A stretch of 64,000 nucleotides of DNA. It comes from Xanthobacteraceae bacterium. Its GTDB lineage: Bacteria; Pseudomonadota; Alphaproteobacteria; Rhizobiales; Xanthobacteraceae. The position numbers and the translations under genes are program-made. A model generated the notes under the pieces. That model searched no databases, was not told the origin of the DNA, and saw only the letters and a program-made list of their open reading frames with translations. Of this stretch, positions 33,709-42,039 are shown piece by piece; the first letter of the stretch is position 1; each line of letters opens with the position of its first letter. The stretch covers positions 514,587 through 578,586 of the forward strand of contig JAMLIK010000003.1 in the NCBI GenBank assembly GCA_023954195.1, in the 5' to 3' direction.

Positions 33709-35613
33709 GTGAAAGCAACGACAATATTTTGTCGGTTGACTCCGTCAAATTTCGCAACCGTGTTGCTGATCGCAGCCAGTATTGTGCTGGGCTCGACTGT
33801 CCAGGGGCGTGCGCTCGAAGACAGCAGAACCCTTCGATTTCTACCAACTGATCGGTCTACCGCATGGAAACCTGGCATGATGGCCGTTGGCGGCATTCCC
33901 GTTCGCTCGAAGGTGTGTGCGACGGTCAGTCCGATTGGCGGCAGATCGAATGACACAGCAAGGATTCAGGCTGCGATCAATGTTTGCCCTCTCGGAGAGG
34001 TCGTTCAGCTCACCGCCGGGACGTTTTTGATCGACGGGGGCAATTATATCGTCATTAATAAGGGTATTACGCTGCGCGGCGCCGGCCCGGACCGTACGAT
34101 CCTGGCGAAAACGGACGGCGCCAAGCCGTTTCAATCCAACGTCGGCTCCAAACCCTCACCGCTGATTCTCGTCGGGCCATCGCTGTTCTCATCGACGGAC
34201 AATGTCACCGATGTGCACCGTTCAACCGATCTCACAGCCGATGCTGTGAAGGGAGCATACACCGTCAAGATCAGCGACACCGCGGGCTTCAAGCCTGGGC
34301 AGATCGTGCTGCTTGACGAGGCCTCGGGCGCCAGATGGATTTCCGATCCGCAACGGCGGGGAGAGGTGTGGGCCGCGCCGGACTGGCGTGTCGTATGGCG
34401 GAAGCACAAGCCTACGGTTCAGTACGTCGACGATTTCGCGCCGGATGCGTTTCCGACAACGCCGCGGTCTGCCGGATCCTGGTTTTCCCGCCAGGACCGG
34501 CCAACCTCCGAAATCAAGCAGATCGCTTCGATTGCCGGCGATACGATTACCTTCACAACACCGATCCACATCAGCTATCGGCTAAGCCACGCCGCGCAGC
34601 TGTCGGTGTATTCGCGGCCGCACGTCATGAATGCCGGCGTCGAGGACATGAAGTTGACGGGCGGCGATGCTGGCAATCTTCGTTTCAATTGGGCCGCGCA
34701 ATCGTGGGCCAAGAATATCGACAACACCGTATGGCACGACGAAGGTTTTTCGATCCACGCCTCGTTTCGCGTCGAGCTTCGTGAATTCTACGTGCACGAT
34801 GCGGCCTGGGCGCAGCCGGGCGGGGGAGGTTATGCCATCAGCCTGTCGGCCGGATCATCCGAGGTGCTTATCGAGAACGGCATCGCGGTCCGGGCCAACA
34901 AACTCATCGTCGCGCGCTCCGCGGGCGCAGGCTCTGTCGTTGCCTATAACTACATGGACATGAGCTATATCAATACGCAGGGCTCATGGGTTGAGGTCGG
35001 ATTGAACGCCAGTCACATGGTCGGACCGCATCACGTCCTGTTTGAAGGCAACTATAGTCATAATGCCGATAGCGACAATACTCACGGCAATAGTATCTAT
35101 CTCACGTTCTTTCGCAATTATTTGTCAGGAACCCGCGCGCCATTCGAGAATCAGGCAGGTGGACTAATCGATGACGCGGCCCAATCCGGTAATGGACCGC
35201 GACGCGCGGCAGGGTTAATGGCATTCTCTTATTGGATGACGTTTGCCGGGAACGTGCTTGGCTCGCCCGGCAAGATGGATGGCTGGATTTACGAAACCAC
35301 ATTTGCGAGCGGCAAGCCGGGAATTTGGATGCTCGGCTGGGATGCCGTTAGTCCATATCCAATCGACGCGAAGGTCGCGGCGACCGCAATCCGACACGGC
35401 AATTTCGATTACCTTACCAACACGGTGAAATGGGATCCTTCTATCACCGGACATACGCTACCCGATTCGCTCTATCTGCCCGCGAAGCCGGCGTTCTTTT
35501 ACGCTGGACATGGATACACCTGGCCTTGGGTAGATGCGGCGGGAGCGACGAAGCTTCATGTGTTGCCCGCGAAAGCACGTTACGACGCCGGCACCCCGTT
35601 CAAACAACCTTGA
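33709..35613 (+). CDS. Secreted right-handed beta-helix protein (pectate lyase-superfamily-like)
   Basis: 634 residues starting at GTG 33709, 10 bases after GGAG. The N-terminal hydrophobic stretch (FATVLLIAASIVLGSTVQGRA) is a signal peptide or anchor. The body starts with the pectate-lyase-3-like opening GGRSNDTARIQAAINVCPLGEVVQLTAGTFLIDG...GITLRGAGPDRTILAKT and runs through repeating short beta-strands with Asn-rich turns (EGNYSHNADSDNTHGNSIY). It could be a lyase/hydrolase trimming the polymer or a surface adhesin; no catalytic residues can be assigned. Periplasmic beta-helix lyases are frequent in exopolysaccharide loci (AlgL/ExoK-type roles by other folds). Confidence 0.75.
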   Translation: MKATTIFCRLTPSNFATVLLIAASIVLGSTVQGRALEDSRTLRFLPTDRSTAWKPGMMAVGGIPVRSKVCATVSPIGGRSNDTARIQAAINVCPLGEVVQLTAGTFLIDGGNYIVINKGITLRGAGPDRTILAKTDGAKPFQSNVGSKPSPLILVGPSLFSSTDNVTDVHRSTDLTADAVKGAYTVKISDTAGFKPGQIVLLDEASGARWISDPQRRGEVWAAPDWRVVWRKHKPTVQYVDDFAPDAFPTTPRSAGSWFSRQDRPTSEIKQIASIAGDTITFTTPIHISYRLSHAAQLSVYSRPHVMNAGVEDMKLTGGDAGNLRFNWAAQSWAKNIDNTVWHDEGFSIHASFRVELREFYVHDAAWAQPGGGGYAISLSAGSSEVLIENGIAVRANKLIVARSAGAGSVVAYNYMDMSYINTQGSWVEVGLNASHMVGPHHVLFEGNYSHNADSDNTHGNSIYLTFFRNYLSGTRAPFENQAGGLIDDAAQSGNGPRRAAGLMAFSYWMTFAGNVLGSPGKMDGWIYETTFASGKPGIWMLGWDAVSPYPIDAKVAATAIRHGNFDYLTNTVKWDPSITGHTLPDSLYLPAKPAFFYAGHGYTWPWVDAAGATKLHVLPAKARYDAGTPFKQP

Positions 35614-36058
35614 ATAAGACGAAAGCGACGCCGCTCGCGCGCTTTCGATGATATCGCAATCGCTGAAAGCAATGAATTCGATGGCAGATTGGAAATCATC
35701 ATCGTTGAGATTGACCAACGCGGGGACGAATTATCATTTGATGATTTTTCTGATAGCACGATGCTTTAGCAGCAACACGATCGAAGAAGGCGTTTACCAA
35801 TCAGCAGGCATCGATGGAGAGACGGGGAAATCACGACGGGGTCGTTAATCCTAACGATACAAATTCATACAACCGGGGCAAATCTGTTGTTATATGGATG
35901 CCAGATCGACAATGTCGCGCTTGCGTTGATGCGCCGCGAAGGTCGTTAGAATAGCGCTTATCGGCGACCGATTAACCACGGCTTTATCGAGAGAGTGAAT
36001 TACCGATCCGACTTCGTGTAAAGTTGTCAAAATTTCCGGTGTCGAACAACAACGGTGT
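35614..36058. other. Intergenic stretch, 445 bp, relatively AT-rich
   Basis: No gene is recognised. It begins with a perfect 8-bp hairpin, CGAAAGCG (35620-35627) / CGCTTTCG (35640-35647), 7 bases after the beta-helix stop, which may end transcription although no T-run follows. The promoter of the sugar cassette should lie in the second half; I could not choose one. Confidence 0.5.
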
Positions 36059-37147
36059 ATGAACATGCGTGTTTTGCTGACAGGACATCTCGGCTACATT
36101 GGTTCGGTGATGACACCCATGCTGTTGCAGGCCGGGCATGAGGTGATCGGCTACGACAGCGACCTCTATGAGCGTTGTACATTTCCGCAGGGCGGAACGA
36201 TCAGCGAGGTGCCGACGATCCTGAAAGACACCCGCGATGCCGAGATCGCCGATCTCGAAGGCGTCGACGCTGTCATCCATCTCGCTGCGCTCTCCAACGA
36301 TCCCCTTGGCAATCTGAAGCCGGGTCTGACCGATGCGATCAATCATCGCGCCAGCGTGCGTCTTGCCGAGCTTGCCAAGAAGGCAGGTGTCAAGCGATTC
36401 CTGTTCGCATCGTCCTGCAGCAATTACGGCAAGTCCGGCGAAGGCATGATCGATGAGACCGGAGCGCTGAATCCGGTGACAGCCTATGGCGATTCGAAGG
36501 TGGCGTCCGAGCGCGGCATCGCGCCCCTCGGCGACGAAAAATTTTGCCCGGTCTATCTACGCCCGGCGACGGCTTATGGCCTATCGCCCCGGCTGCGCTT
36601 CGACGTGGTGCTGAACAATCTCGTGGCGTGGGCGATCACAACCAAGAAAATCCACATGAAGTCGGATGGCACCCCATGGCGTCCCATCGTCCACATCGAA
36701 GACATCTCACGCGCCTTCGTCGCCGCGCTTGAAGCGCCTGTTGATGCGGTGTTCAACGAAGCTTTCAACGTCGGACAGACCGCGCACAACTACCAGATCC
36801 GCGATCTCGCGAAGATTGTGGCTGAAGTCGTTCCCGGCTGCGAGGTTGATTTTGCCGACGGCGCGGGTCCGGACACGCGCTCATACCGCGTCAGCTTCGA
36901 GAAGATCAAGCAGCGATTGCCGAACTTCAAGCCGAAGTGGGATGCAAAGGCCGGCGCCGAGCAGCTCTACAACGCGTACCGCGCCTCTGGCGTCACTCTG
37001 GAGGATTTCGAGGGGCCGCGATACCAAAGGATCGGTCACATCAACAAGCTGCTCGCGAACGGAATTCTAGCAACCGACCTGCGACATCGGACGGCTGGGA
37101 GCCGGACTTCGGCCACGGTCGGTGTCGCGCCCCAACTGGCAAGCTGA
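36059..37147 (+). CDS. NAD-dependent epimerase/dehydratase (extended SDR)
   Basis: 362 residues. The Rossmann motif GHLGYIGS is at residues 9-16, [13 protein letters not shown] near 70-82, and the catalytic Tyr/Lys in YGDSK (Tyr143, Lys147) with Ser in FASSCSNYG. Extended-SDR sugar enzymes (4,6-dehydratases, 4-epimerases, 4-reductases) share these. It is the first gene of a cassette with a CDP-glucose-type cytidylyltransferase, a C-methyltransferase and a 3,5-epimerase. No separate 4,6-dehydratase exists nearby, so this protein might be the dehydratase or the final 4-ketoreductase. A second ATG at 36065 is an equally good start. The last 25 residues are a non-conserved tail. Confidence 0.85.
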   Translation: MNMRVLLTGHLGYIGSVMTPMLLQAGHEVIGYDSDLYERCTFPQGGTISEVPTILKDTRDAEIADLEGVDAVIHLAALSNDPLGNLKPGLTDAINHRASVRLAELAKKAGVKRFLFASSCSNYGKSGEGMIDETGALNPVTAYGDSKVASERGIAPLGDEKFCPVYLRPATAYGLSPRLRFDVVLNNLVAWAITTKKIHMKSDGTPWRPIVHIEDISRAFVAALEAPVDAVFNEAFNVGQTAHNYQIRDLAKIVAEVVPGCEVDFADGAGPDTRSYRVSFEKIKQRLPNFKPKWDAKAGAEQLYNAYRASGVTLEDFEGPRYQRIGHINKLLANGILATDLRHRTAGSRTSATVGVAPQLAS

Positions 37148-37186
37148 AATCAGACCGTCGGGCCCAATGGTCAAGGAGAGGCCCAG

Positions 37187-38485
37187 ATGTCCGAAGATAA
37201 CCCCATCCTTGATGACATCGGATCGGAAATCTATGCACTTGCCGCAAAGATCTTTCCGATTTGTCGAAGCATCACCGGTGACGGTGTCCGTCAGACGCTG
37301 CGCGAACTCGGCGCGCATATTGATCTCGATATTCACGAGGTCGCCACGGGAACGCAGGTGCTCGATTGGACTGTTCCACGCGAGTGGAACATCCGCGATG
37401 CCTGGATCAAGAACGCGCGTGGCGACAAGGTGGTCGACTTTAAGCAGTCTAACCTGCATGTGATGAGCTACAGCGTTCCGGTGCATCAAAGCCTAACGCT
37501 TGCGCAACTTAAGAAGCACATACATACGCTACCCGATCAACCCGACCTCATTCCGTACCGGACGTCCTACTACGTTGAAAACTGGGCGTTCTGCATGCCC
37601 CATCGCAAATTCGAGGCGCTCTGCGATGAGACATATGAAATCTGCATCGATTCCAGTCTTACGAACGGCCACCTCACCTATGGTGAATATTTTCACAAGG
37701 GCGAGACGGAGGCCGAGTTTCTGCTATCCGCTCACATCTGCCACCCATCGCTGGCGAACGACAATTGCTCTGGCGTTGCGCTGCTGACCCATCTGGCGAA
37801 GCGGATGTTGGGCCGGAAAACCCGATACAGCTATCGTTTCGTGTTCGCGCCCGGCACCATCGGCGCCATCACCTGGCTCGCTCGGAACGAGGCGCGCACG
37901 CATCAAATCAAGCATGGACTGGTCGTATCGATGGTCGGCGACAACGGCGGACCGACATTTAAAATGAGCCGGCGCGGCGACACCGAGATCGATCGCGCTA
38001 TGGTTCAGTCGCTGGCGCATTCCGGATTGTCGCCGACGATCGAGGAATTTTCGCCGTATGGCTATGACGAGCGGCAATACTGTTCTCCTGGCTTCAACTT
38101 GCCCGTCGCGATGCTCTCACGCAGCAAGTTCGGCGCGGTCCCCGAGTACCATACCTCGGCCGATAATCTGGACTTCATTCAGGCTGGCGCACTCGCGGAG
38201 TCCTATCGGCTGATCGGCGATACGATCGATACGATCGAAGGAAACGGCACATTCCTGAACACGCACCCGAGAGGTGAGCCGCAGCTCGGCCGACGCGGAT
38301 TGTATCGCGCGATCGGCGGCGACAAAGATGCAGTCGTCGCGAATATGGCGATGCTATGGATCCTCAACCAGTCCGACGGGACAAATTCGTTGCTCGACAT
38401 CGCGGAGCGGGCGAACCTGCCATTTTCGATAATCAGGCGCACAGCACAGCGGTTAAGCGATCACGGACTGCTAAAGCCTGTCTGA
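37187..38485 (+). CDS. DUF4910 aminopeptidase-like protein with C-terminal winged-helix-like domain
   Basis: 432 residues. Start ATG 37187 after GGAGAGG. Residues about 20-330 show the M28-like DUF4910 pattern: FPICRSITGDGVRQTL, TVPREWNIRDAWI, EFLLSAHICHPSLANDNCSG (His183, His186 and Asp192 as likely zinc ligands), FVFAPGTIGAITWLARN, and the YDERQYCSPGFNLPV...EYHTSADN region. The last 80 residues look like a helix-turn-helix (LLDIAERANLPFSIIRRTAQRLSDHGLLKPV). Relatives sit in surface-polysaccharide loci, and none has a proven function that I know of. In this cassette an amide or ester hydrolysis on the sugar or its carrier is possible; this is inference. Confidence 0.82.
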   Translation: MSEDNPILDDIGSEIYALAAKIFPICRSITGDGVRQTLRELGAHIDLDIHEVATGTQVLDWTVPREWNIRDAWIKNARGDKVVDFKQSNLHVMSYSVPVHQSLTLAQLKKHIHTLPDQPDLIPYRTSYYVENWAFCMPHRKFEALCDETYEICIDSSLTNGHLTYGEYFHKGETEAEFLLSAHICHPSLANDNCSGVALLTHLAKRMLGRKTRYSYRFVFAPGTIGAITWLARNEARTHQIKHGLVVSMVGDNGGPTFKMSRRGDTEIDRAMVQSLAHSGLSPTIEEFSPYGYDERQYCSPGFNLPVAMLSRSKFGAVPEYHTSADNLDFIQAGALAESYRLIGDTIDTIEGNGTFLNTHPRGEPQLGRRGLYRAIGGDKDAVVANMAMLWILNQSDGTNSLLDIAERANLPFSIIRRTAQRLSDHGLLKPV

Positions 38486-38497
38486 GGATGCTGGCCA

Positions 38498-39028
38498 TCA
38501 AACCCTGAAATCGGACCAATTCAGATCCCTGTCGGAAATCTCGGAGACGGGCAGCGGCCACTTGAGATTGAAGGCCGGATCGTCGTAGCGGATGCCGTCG
38601 GCCGCGCCCGGCACGTGAAACTCCGAGATCAGATAATTGACCCGTGTTTCGTCGTATAGCGCCTGGAAGCCGTGTGCAAAGCCCGCGGGAATGTAGAGCT
38701 GCAAACCGTTGGCGCCAGACAATTCGAAGCCGCGCGCTTGCTTGAATGTCAGAGAGTTCGGTCGGACGTCGATGATTACATCCCAGATCGCTCCGCTGAG
38801 ACAGCGCACCAGCTTCACTTCGGCGTGAGGATCGCGCTGAAAGTGCATGCCGCGAACTGTCCCTTTCCTGGACGAACTGGACACACTGTGTTGCGGAAAT
38901 GCGGTCGTGAGCCCGTGCTCGCGAAACTCATTTTCGCAGAACGTTCGCACGAAATATCCGCGACTATCCTCGTGTCGCTCCGGGTGAATCAGCCATGCAC
39001 CGTCGAGCCCTGTTGTTTCGAAACGCAT
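38498..39028 (-). CDS. rmlC: dTDP-4-dehydrorhamnose 3,5-epimerase family protein (RmlC-like)
   Basis: 176 residues, a complete RmlC cupin. Seen are SRGYFVRTFCENEFREHGL, the catalytic-His region KGTVRGMHFQRDPHAEVKLVRCLSGAIWDVIIDVRPNS, and the IPAGFAHGFQALYDETRVNYLISEFHVPGAADGIRYDDP segment with the second His and the Tyr. It epimerises C3 and/or C5 of a 4-keto-6-deoxy nucleotide sugar. Unlike its neighbours it is on the minus strand, convergent with the DUF4910 gene (12 bases) and divergent from the methyltransferase. No rmlA, rmlB or rmlD is in the window, so the substrate is more likely the CDP-linked ketosugar than dTDP-rhamnose precursor. Confidence 0.9.
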   Translation of the reverse strand: MRFETTGLDGAWLIHPERHEDSRGYFVRTFCENEFREHGLTTAFPQHSVSSSSRKGTVRGMHFQRDPHAEVKLVRCLSGAIWDVIIDVRPNSLTFKQARGFELSGANGLQLYIPAGFAHGFQALYDETRVNYLISEFHVPGAADGIRYDDPAFNLKWPLPVSEISDRDLNWSDFRV

Positions 39029-39223
39029 GATTTGAGGTGTCCCGATTGTCCCGAAATTGGCCGGCTATCGCGACCGCGAACGTTGACTTAAGTCGCGGTA
39101 GATACAAGCAATTTTACCATAATACAGAACAACGCTTTAAATCAAACGGGCTTATGCAATAAATGATGCCGACGATGCGACATTCGTTCAAGCAGCCCAT
39201 TCATCATTGCGAAGTGCAAACCC

Positions 39224-40525
39224 ATGAACGCACATTCATTCTCACAATTGATCGCGTCGAAAACTTCGCATGGTCGCTGCCGGCTCTGCGACAACGTCCT
39301 CAATACCAGTTTCGTTAACCTCGGAATGTCGCCGCTGTGCGAAAGCTTCCTTACGGCCGAGCAAATCGATGCGATGGAACCGTTCTATCCGTTGCACGCG
39401 CTGGTTTGCGATAGCTGCTTTTTGGTGCAGCTGAAGGAATACGTCCAGCCCGAACATATTTTTACCGAGTATGCCTACTTCTCGTCCTACTCGACCTCGT
39501 GGGTCGAGCACGCGCGGCGCTACTGCGAGATGATCAAATCGCGCCTCTCGCTCGGCGCGGCGAGCCGAGTCTATGAGATCGCGAGTAACGACGGCTACCT
39601 GTTGCAGCATTTCCTGCCGCTTGGCGTGCCGGTCACCGGCATCGAGCCGGCGGCCAATGTCGCCGAGGTCGCGCGCAAGAAGAACATCCCGACGCTGGTG
39701 GAATTCTTCGGTCTCGCCTTGGCGCAAAAGCTTGTCGCCGACGGCAAGACTGCCGATCTCATCATCGGCAACAACGTGCTGGCGCAGGTGCCGGACCTCA
39801 ACGACTTCACTGCCGGCATGGCCCATCTCCTGGCGCCGCAAGGCGTGATCACTCTGGAATTCCCGCATCTCCTGAAGCTGATGGATGAGAATCAGTTCGA
39901 CACCATCTATCACGAGCATTTCTCGTATTTTTCGATGGTCACCATCGACCGCATGGCCAAACGCCACGGACTTAAGGTATTCGACGTCGAAGAGATCGAA
40001 ACCCATGGCGGTTCGTTGCGGGTATATCTTTGTCGCGATGACGCCGCGCATGCCGTCTCATCCAAAGTGACGGCGCTGTTGGCCCGTGAGCGGGAGATCG
40101 GCTTCGAGGACATCGCCAGCTATGCCCGTTTCGCCGCCGGCGTTCACGACACCAAACGCAAATTGCTGTCGTTTTTGATCGAATGCAAGCAGAAGGGCGC
40201 CCGCATTTGCGGCTACGGCGCGCCGGGCAAGGGCAACACGCTTCTGAACTACTGCGGCATCGGCACTGATTTTCTCGATTTCACCGTCGATCGCAATCCG
40301 TATAAGCACGGCCGTTACACACCTGGCATGCACATACCAATCTATCCGGTTGAAGTTATAAACGAAATCAAGCCGGATTACCTCTTTATCCTACCGTGGA
40401 ATCTGAAGAATGAGATCATAGCCCAGATGCGCCATGTCGGCGATTGGGGCTGCAAGTTCATCGTACCGATTCCGACGGTTCACGTCATCGATCCCAGGCA
40501 CTTAGCGAAAGAGTCGTTGAAATGA
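39224..40525 (+). CDS. Class I SAM-dependent methyltransferase, sugar C-methyltransferase type (TylCIII/NovU-like)
   Basis: 433 residues in three parts. The N-terminal zinc-binding module has paired cysteines Cys19/Cys22 and Cys62/Cys65 (CRLCDNVLNTSFVNLGMSPLCESF, VCDSCFLVQL). The SAM-binding Rossmann fold follows (VYEIASNDGYLLQHFLPLGVPVTGIEPAANVA). The C-terminal Methyltransf_14 domain has HGGSLRVYLCRDD and ICGYGAPGKGNTLLNYCGIG. This three-domain layout is that of deoxysugar 3-C-methyltransferases acting on 4-keto nucleotide sugars. The 3' end overlaps the next start (ATGA). Together with the cytidylyltransferase it points to a CDP-linked branched-chain deoxysugar. Confidence 0.9.
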   Translation: MNAHSFSQLIASKTSHGRCRLCDNVLNTSFVNLGMSPLCESFLTAEQIDAMEPFYPLHALVCDSCFLVQLKEYVQPEHIFTEYAYFSSYSTSWVEHARRYCEMIKSRLSLGAASRVYEIASNDGYLLQHFLPLGVPVTGIEPAANVAEVARKKNIPTLVEFFGLALAQKLVADGKTADLIIGNNVLAQVPDLNDFTAGMAHLLAPQGVITLEFPHLLKLMDENQFDTIYHEHFSYFSMVTIDRMAKRHGLKVFDVEEIETHGGSLRVYLCRDDAAHAVSSKVTALLAREREIGFEDIASYARFAAGVHDTKRKLLSFLIECKQKGARICGYGAPGKGNTLLNYCGIGTDFLDFTVDRNPYKHGRYTPGMHIPIYPVEVINEIKPDYLFILPWNLKNEIIAQMRHVGDWGCKFIVPIPTVHVIDPRHLAKESLK

Positions 40526-41319
40526 AGGTCGTTCTTTTCTGCGGCGGGCTTGGCACTCGCATTCGCGAATATTCGGAGAGCATTCCGAAGCCGATGGTGC
40601 CGGTCGGCCATCAGCCGATCATGTGCCATCTCATGCAATATTACAGCCAGTATGGGCACGACGACTTCATTTTGTGCCTCGGCTACAAGGCCAATATCAT
40701 CAAGGATTACTTCTTGAACTACCGGCAGACCGCGAACAGCGACTGCGTCATTTCGGAGTTCGGCAAGAAGGTCGAGATTCTCGGCGACAAGCCGCCGGAC
40801 TGGCGCGTGTCGCTGGTGGATACCGGAACCTGGCGCAACATCGGCGAAAGACTGATGGCGGTCAGACATCTGGTCCAGGACGAGGAGATCTTCCTCGCCA
40901 ACTACAGCGACGGCCTGACTGATGCGCCGCTTCCGGAGATGATCGAGAAGTTCAAGGCCAGCGGCAAGATCGCTTGCTTCATCGCCATCCATCCGCCGAT
41001 CAGCTTCCATCTCACCGAGTTCGACGAGGACGGCTCGGTGCAGCGGATTCGTTCGAGCCAGGAATCCGATATCTGGATCAACGGCGGCTTTTTCATCTTC
41101 CGCAAGGAGATCTTCGACTTTATCAAGGACGGTGAAGAACTCGTGCTCGAGCCGTTTAACCGCCTGATCGAAGGCGGCCACTTGATGGCCTATAAATATG
41201 AAGGTTTCTGGCGCGCGATGGATACGTTGCGCGATCGCCAGGTTCTCGAAAGCATGGTTGAGCATGGCGATATGCCCTGGCGAATTCAGCAGACGTTGCC
41301 AGGTATAAGGGCAGCGTGA
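40522..41319 (+). CDS. rfbF: Glucose-1-phosphate cytidylyltransferase family protein
   Basis: 265 residues. The N-terminus VVLFCGGLGTRIREYSESIPKPMVPVGHQPIMCHLMQYYSQYGHDDFILCLGY is typical of RfbF-like nucleotidyltransferases (GGxGTR...KPM). VSLVDTGTWRNIGERLMAVR and NYSDGLTDAPLPEMIEKF (metal-binding Asp) follow, then WINGGFFIFRKEIFDFI. It would make CDP-glucose (or a related CDP-hexose) from CTP and glucose-1-phosphate. It overlaps the upstream methyltransferase by 4 bases (ATGA) and the downstream deacetylase by one base, so the three are co-translated. Confidence 0.88.
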   Translation: MKVVLFCGGLGTRIREYSESIPKPMVPVGHQPIMCHLMQYYSQYGHDDFILCLGYKANIIKDYFLNYRQTANSDCVISEFGKKVEILGDKPPDWRVSLVDTGTWRNIGERLMAVRHLVQDEEIFLANYSDGLTDAPLPEMIEKFKASGKIACFIAIHPPISFHLTEFDEDGSVQRIRSSQESDIWINGGFFIFRKEIFDFIKDGEELVLEPFNRLIEGGHLMAYKYEGFWRAMDTLRDRQVLESMVEHGDMPWRIQQTLPGIRAA

Positions 41320-41972
41320 TGAAAGGTTTGCAGCTTGCCAAACCGAATGAACGCTTAACGGTTCTTTGTCTGGGCGCGCATTCGGACGATATCGAGATCG
41401 GCGCTGGAGCTACGTTACTGAGCTTGATCGACCGGGGAGTGCAGCTCGACGTGCATTGGTTCGTGTTGAGCGGCGGCGGCGTGCGAGACGAGGAGGCGAA
41501 AAAATCGGCGGCGGACTTTCTTGCGAATGCCGAAAGGGCGCACGTGGAGGTCAAATCGTTTCGCGACGGCTTTTTCCCCGAACAGGGCGAAGCGATTAAG
41601 CAGTGGTTCGAGGAATTGAAGCAGCGGATCGATCCCGATCTGATCCTGACGCATCGACGTGACGATGCGCACCAGGATCATCGGAAAGTGTGTCATCTGA
41701 CTTGGAATACGTTCCGGAATCATCAGATCCTGGAATATGAAATTCCAAAGTGGGACGGCGATATGGGACAACCGAACGTCTACGTTCCGGTTTCCGCAAA
41801 CGTGATGAAGCGCAAGATCGATCTTTTGATTTCGCACTTCGGTAGTCAGCGCTCGAAAAGGTGGTTCGATGATGAGACCTTTCGGGGATTGGCGCGAATT
41901 CGGGGCATGGAATGCTGTGCGCCGGAGCGTTACGCCGAAGCGTTTTTCGGGCGCAAGCTTGCGTTGATCTGA
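41319..41972 (+). CDS. PIG-L (LmbE) family deacetylase
   Basis: 217 residues. The zinc site of the family is visible as LCLGAHSDDIEIGAGATLL (AHxDD near residues 20-24), with a second region LTHRRDDAHQDHRKVCHLTWNTFRNH (H-x2-H type). PIG-L proteins deacetylate N-acetyl sugars such as GlcNAc-PI or GlcNAc in bacillithiol/mycothiol synthesis. Here a deacetylation of an amino-sugar intermediate or of the finished residue is likely. The ATG at 41319 shares its A with the upstream TGA; a GTG at 41316 is an alternative. It is the last of the three overlapping genes. Confidence 0.85.
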   Translation: MKGLQLAKPNERLTVLCLGAHSDDIEIGAGATLLSLIDRGVQLDVHWFVLSGGGVRDEEAKKSAADFLANAERAHVEVKSFRDGFFPEQGEAIKQWFEELKQRIDPDLILTHRRDDAHQDHRKVCHLTWNTFRNHQILEYEIPKWDGDMGQPNVYVPVSANVMKRKIDLLISHFGSQRSKRWFDDETFRGLARIRGMECCAPERYAEAFFGRKLALI

Positions 41973-42039
41973 CCCCGAAACGCGGGATAGCGCTCGGTAG
42001 GTCTCTGATGCGGAATGGGTTACTGGAACGAGCATCGCG

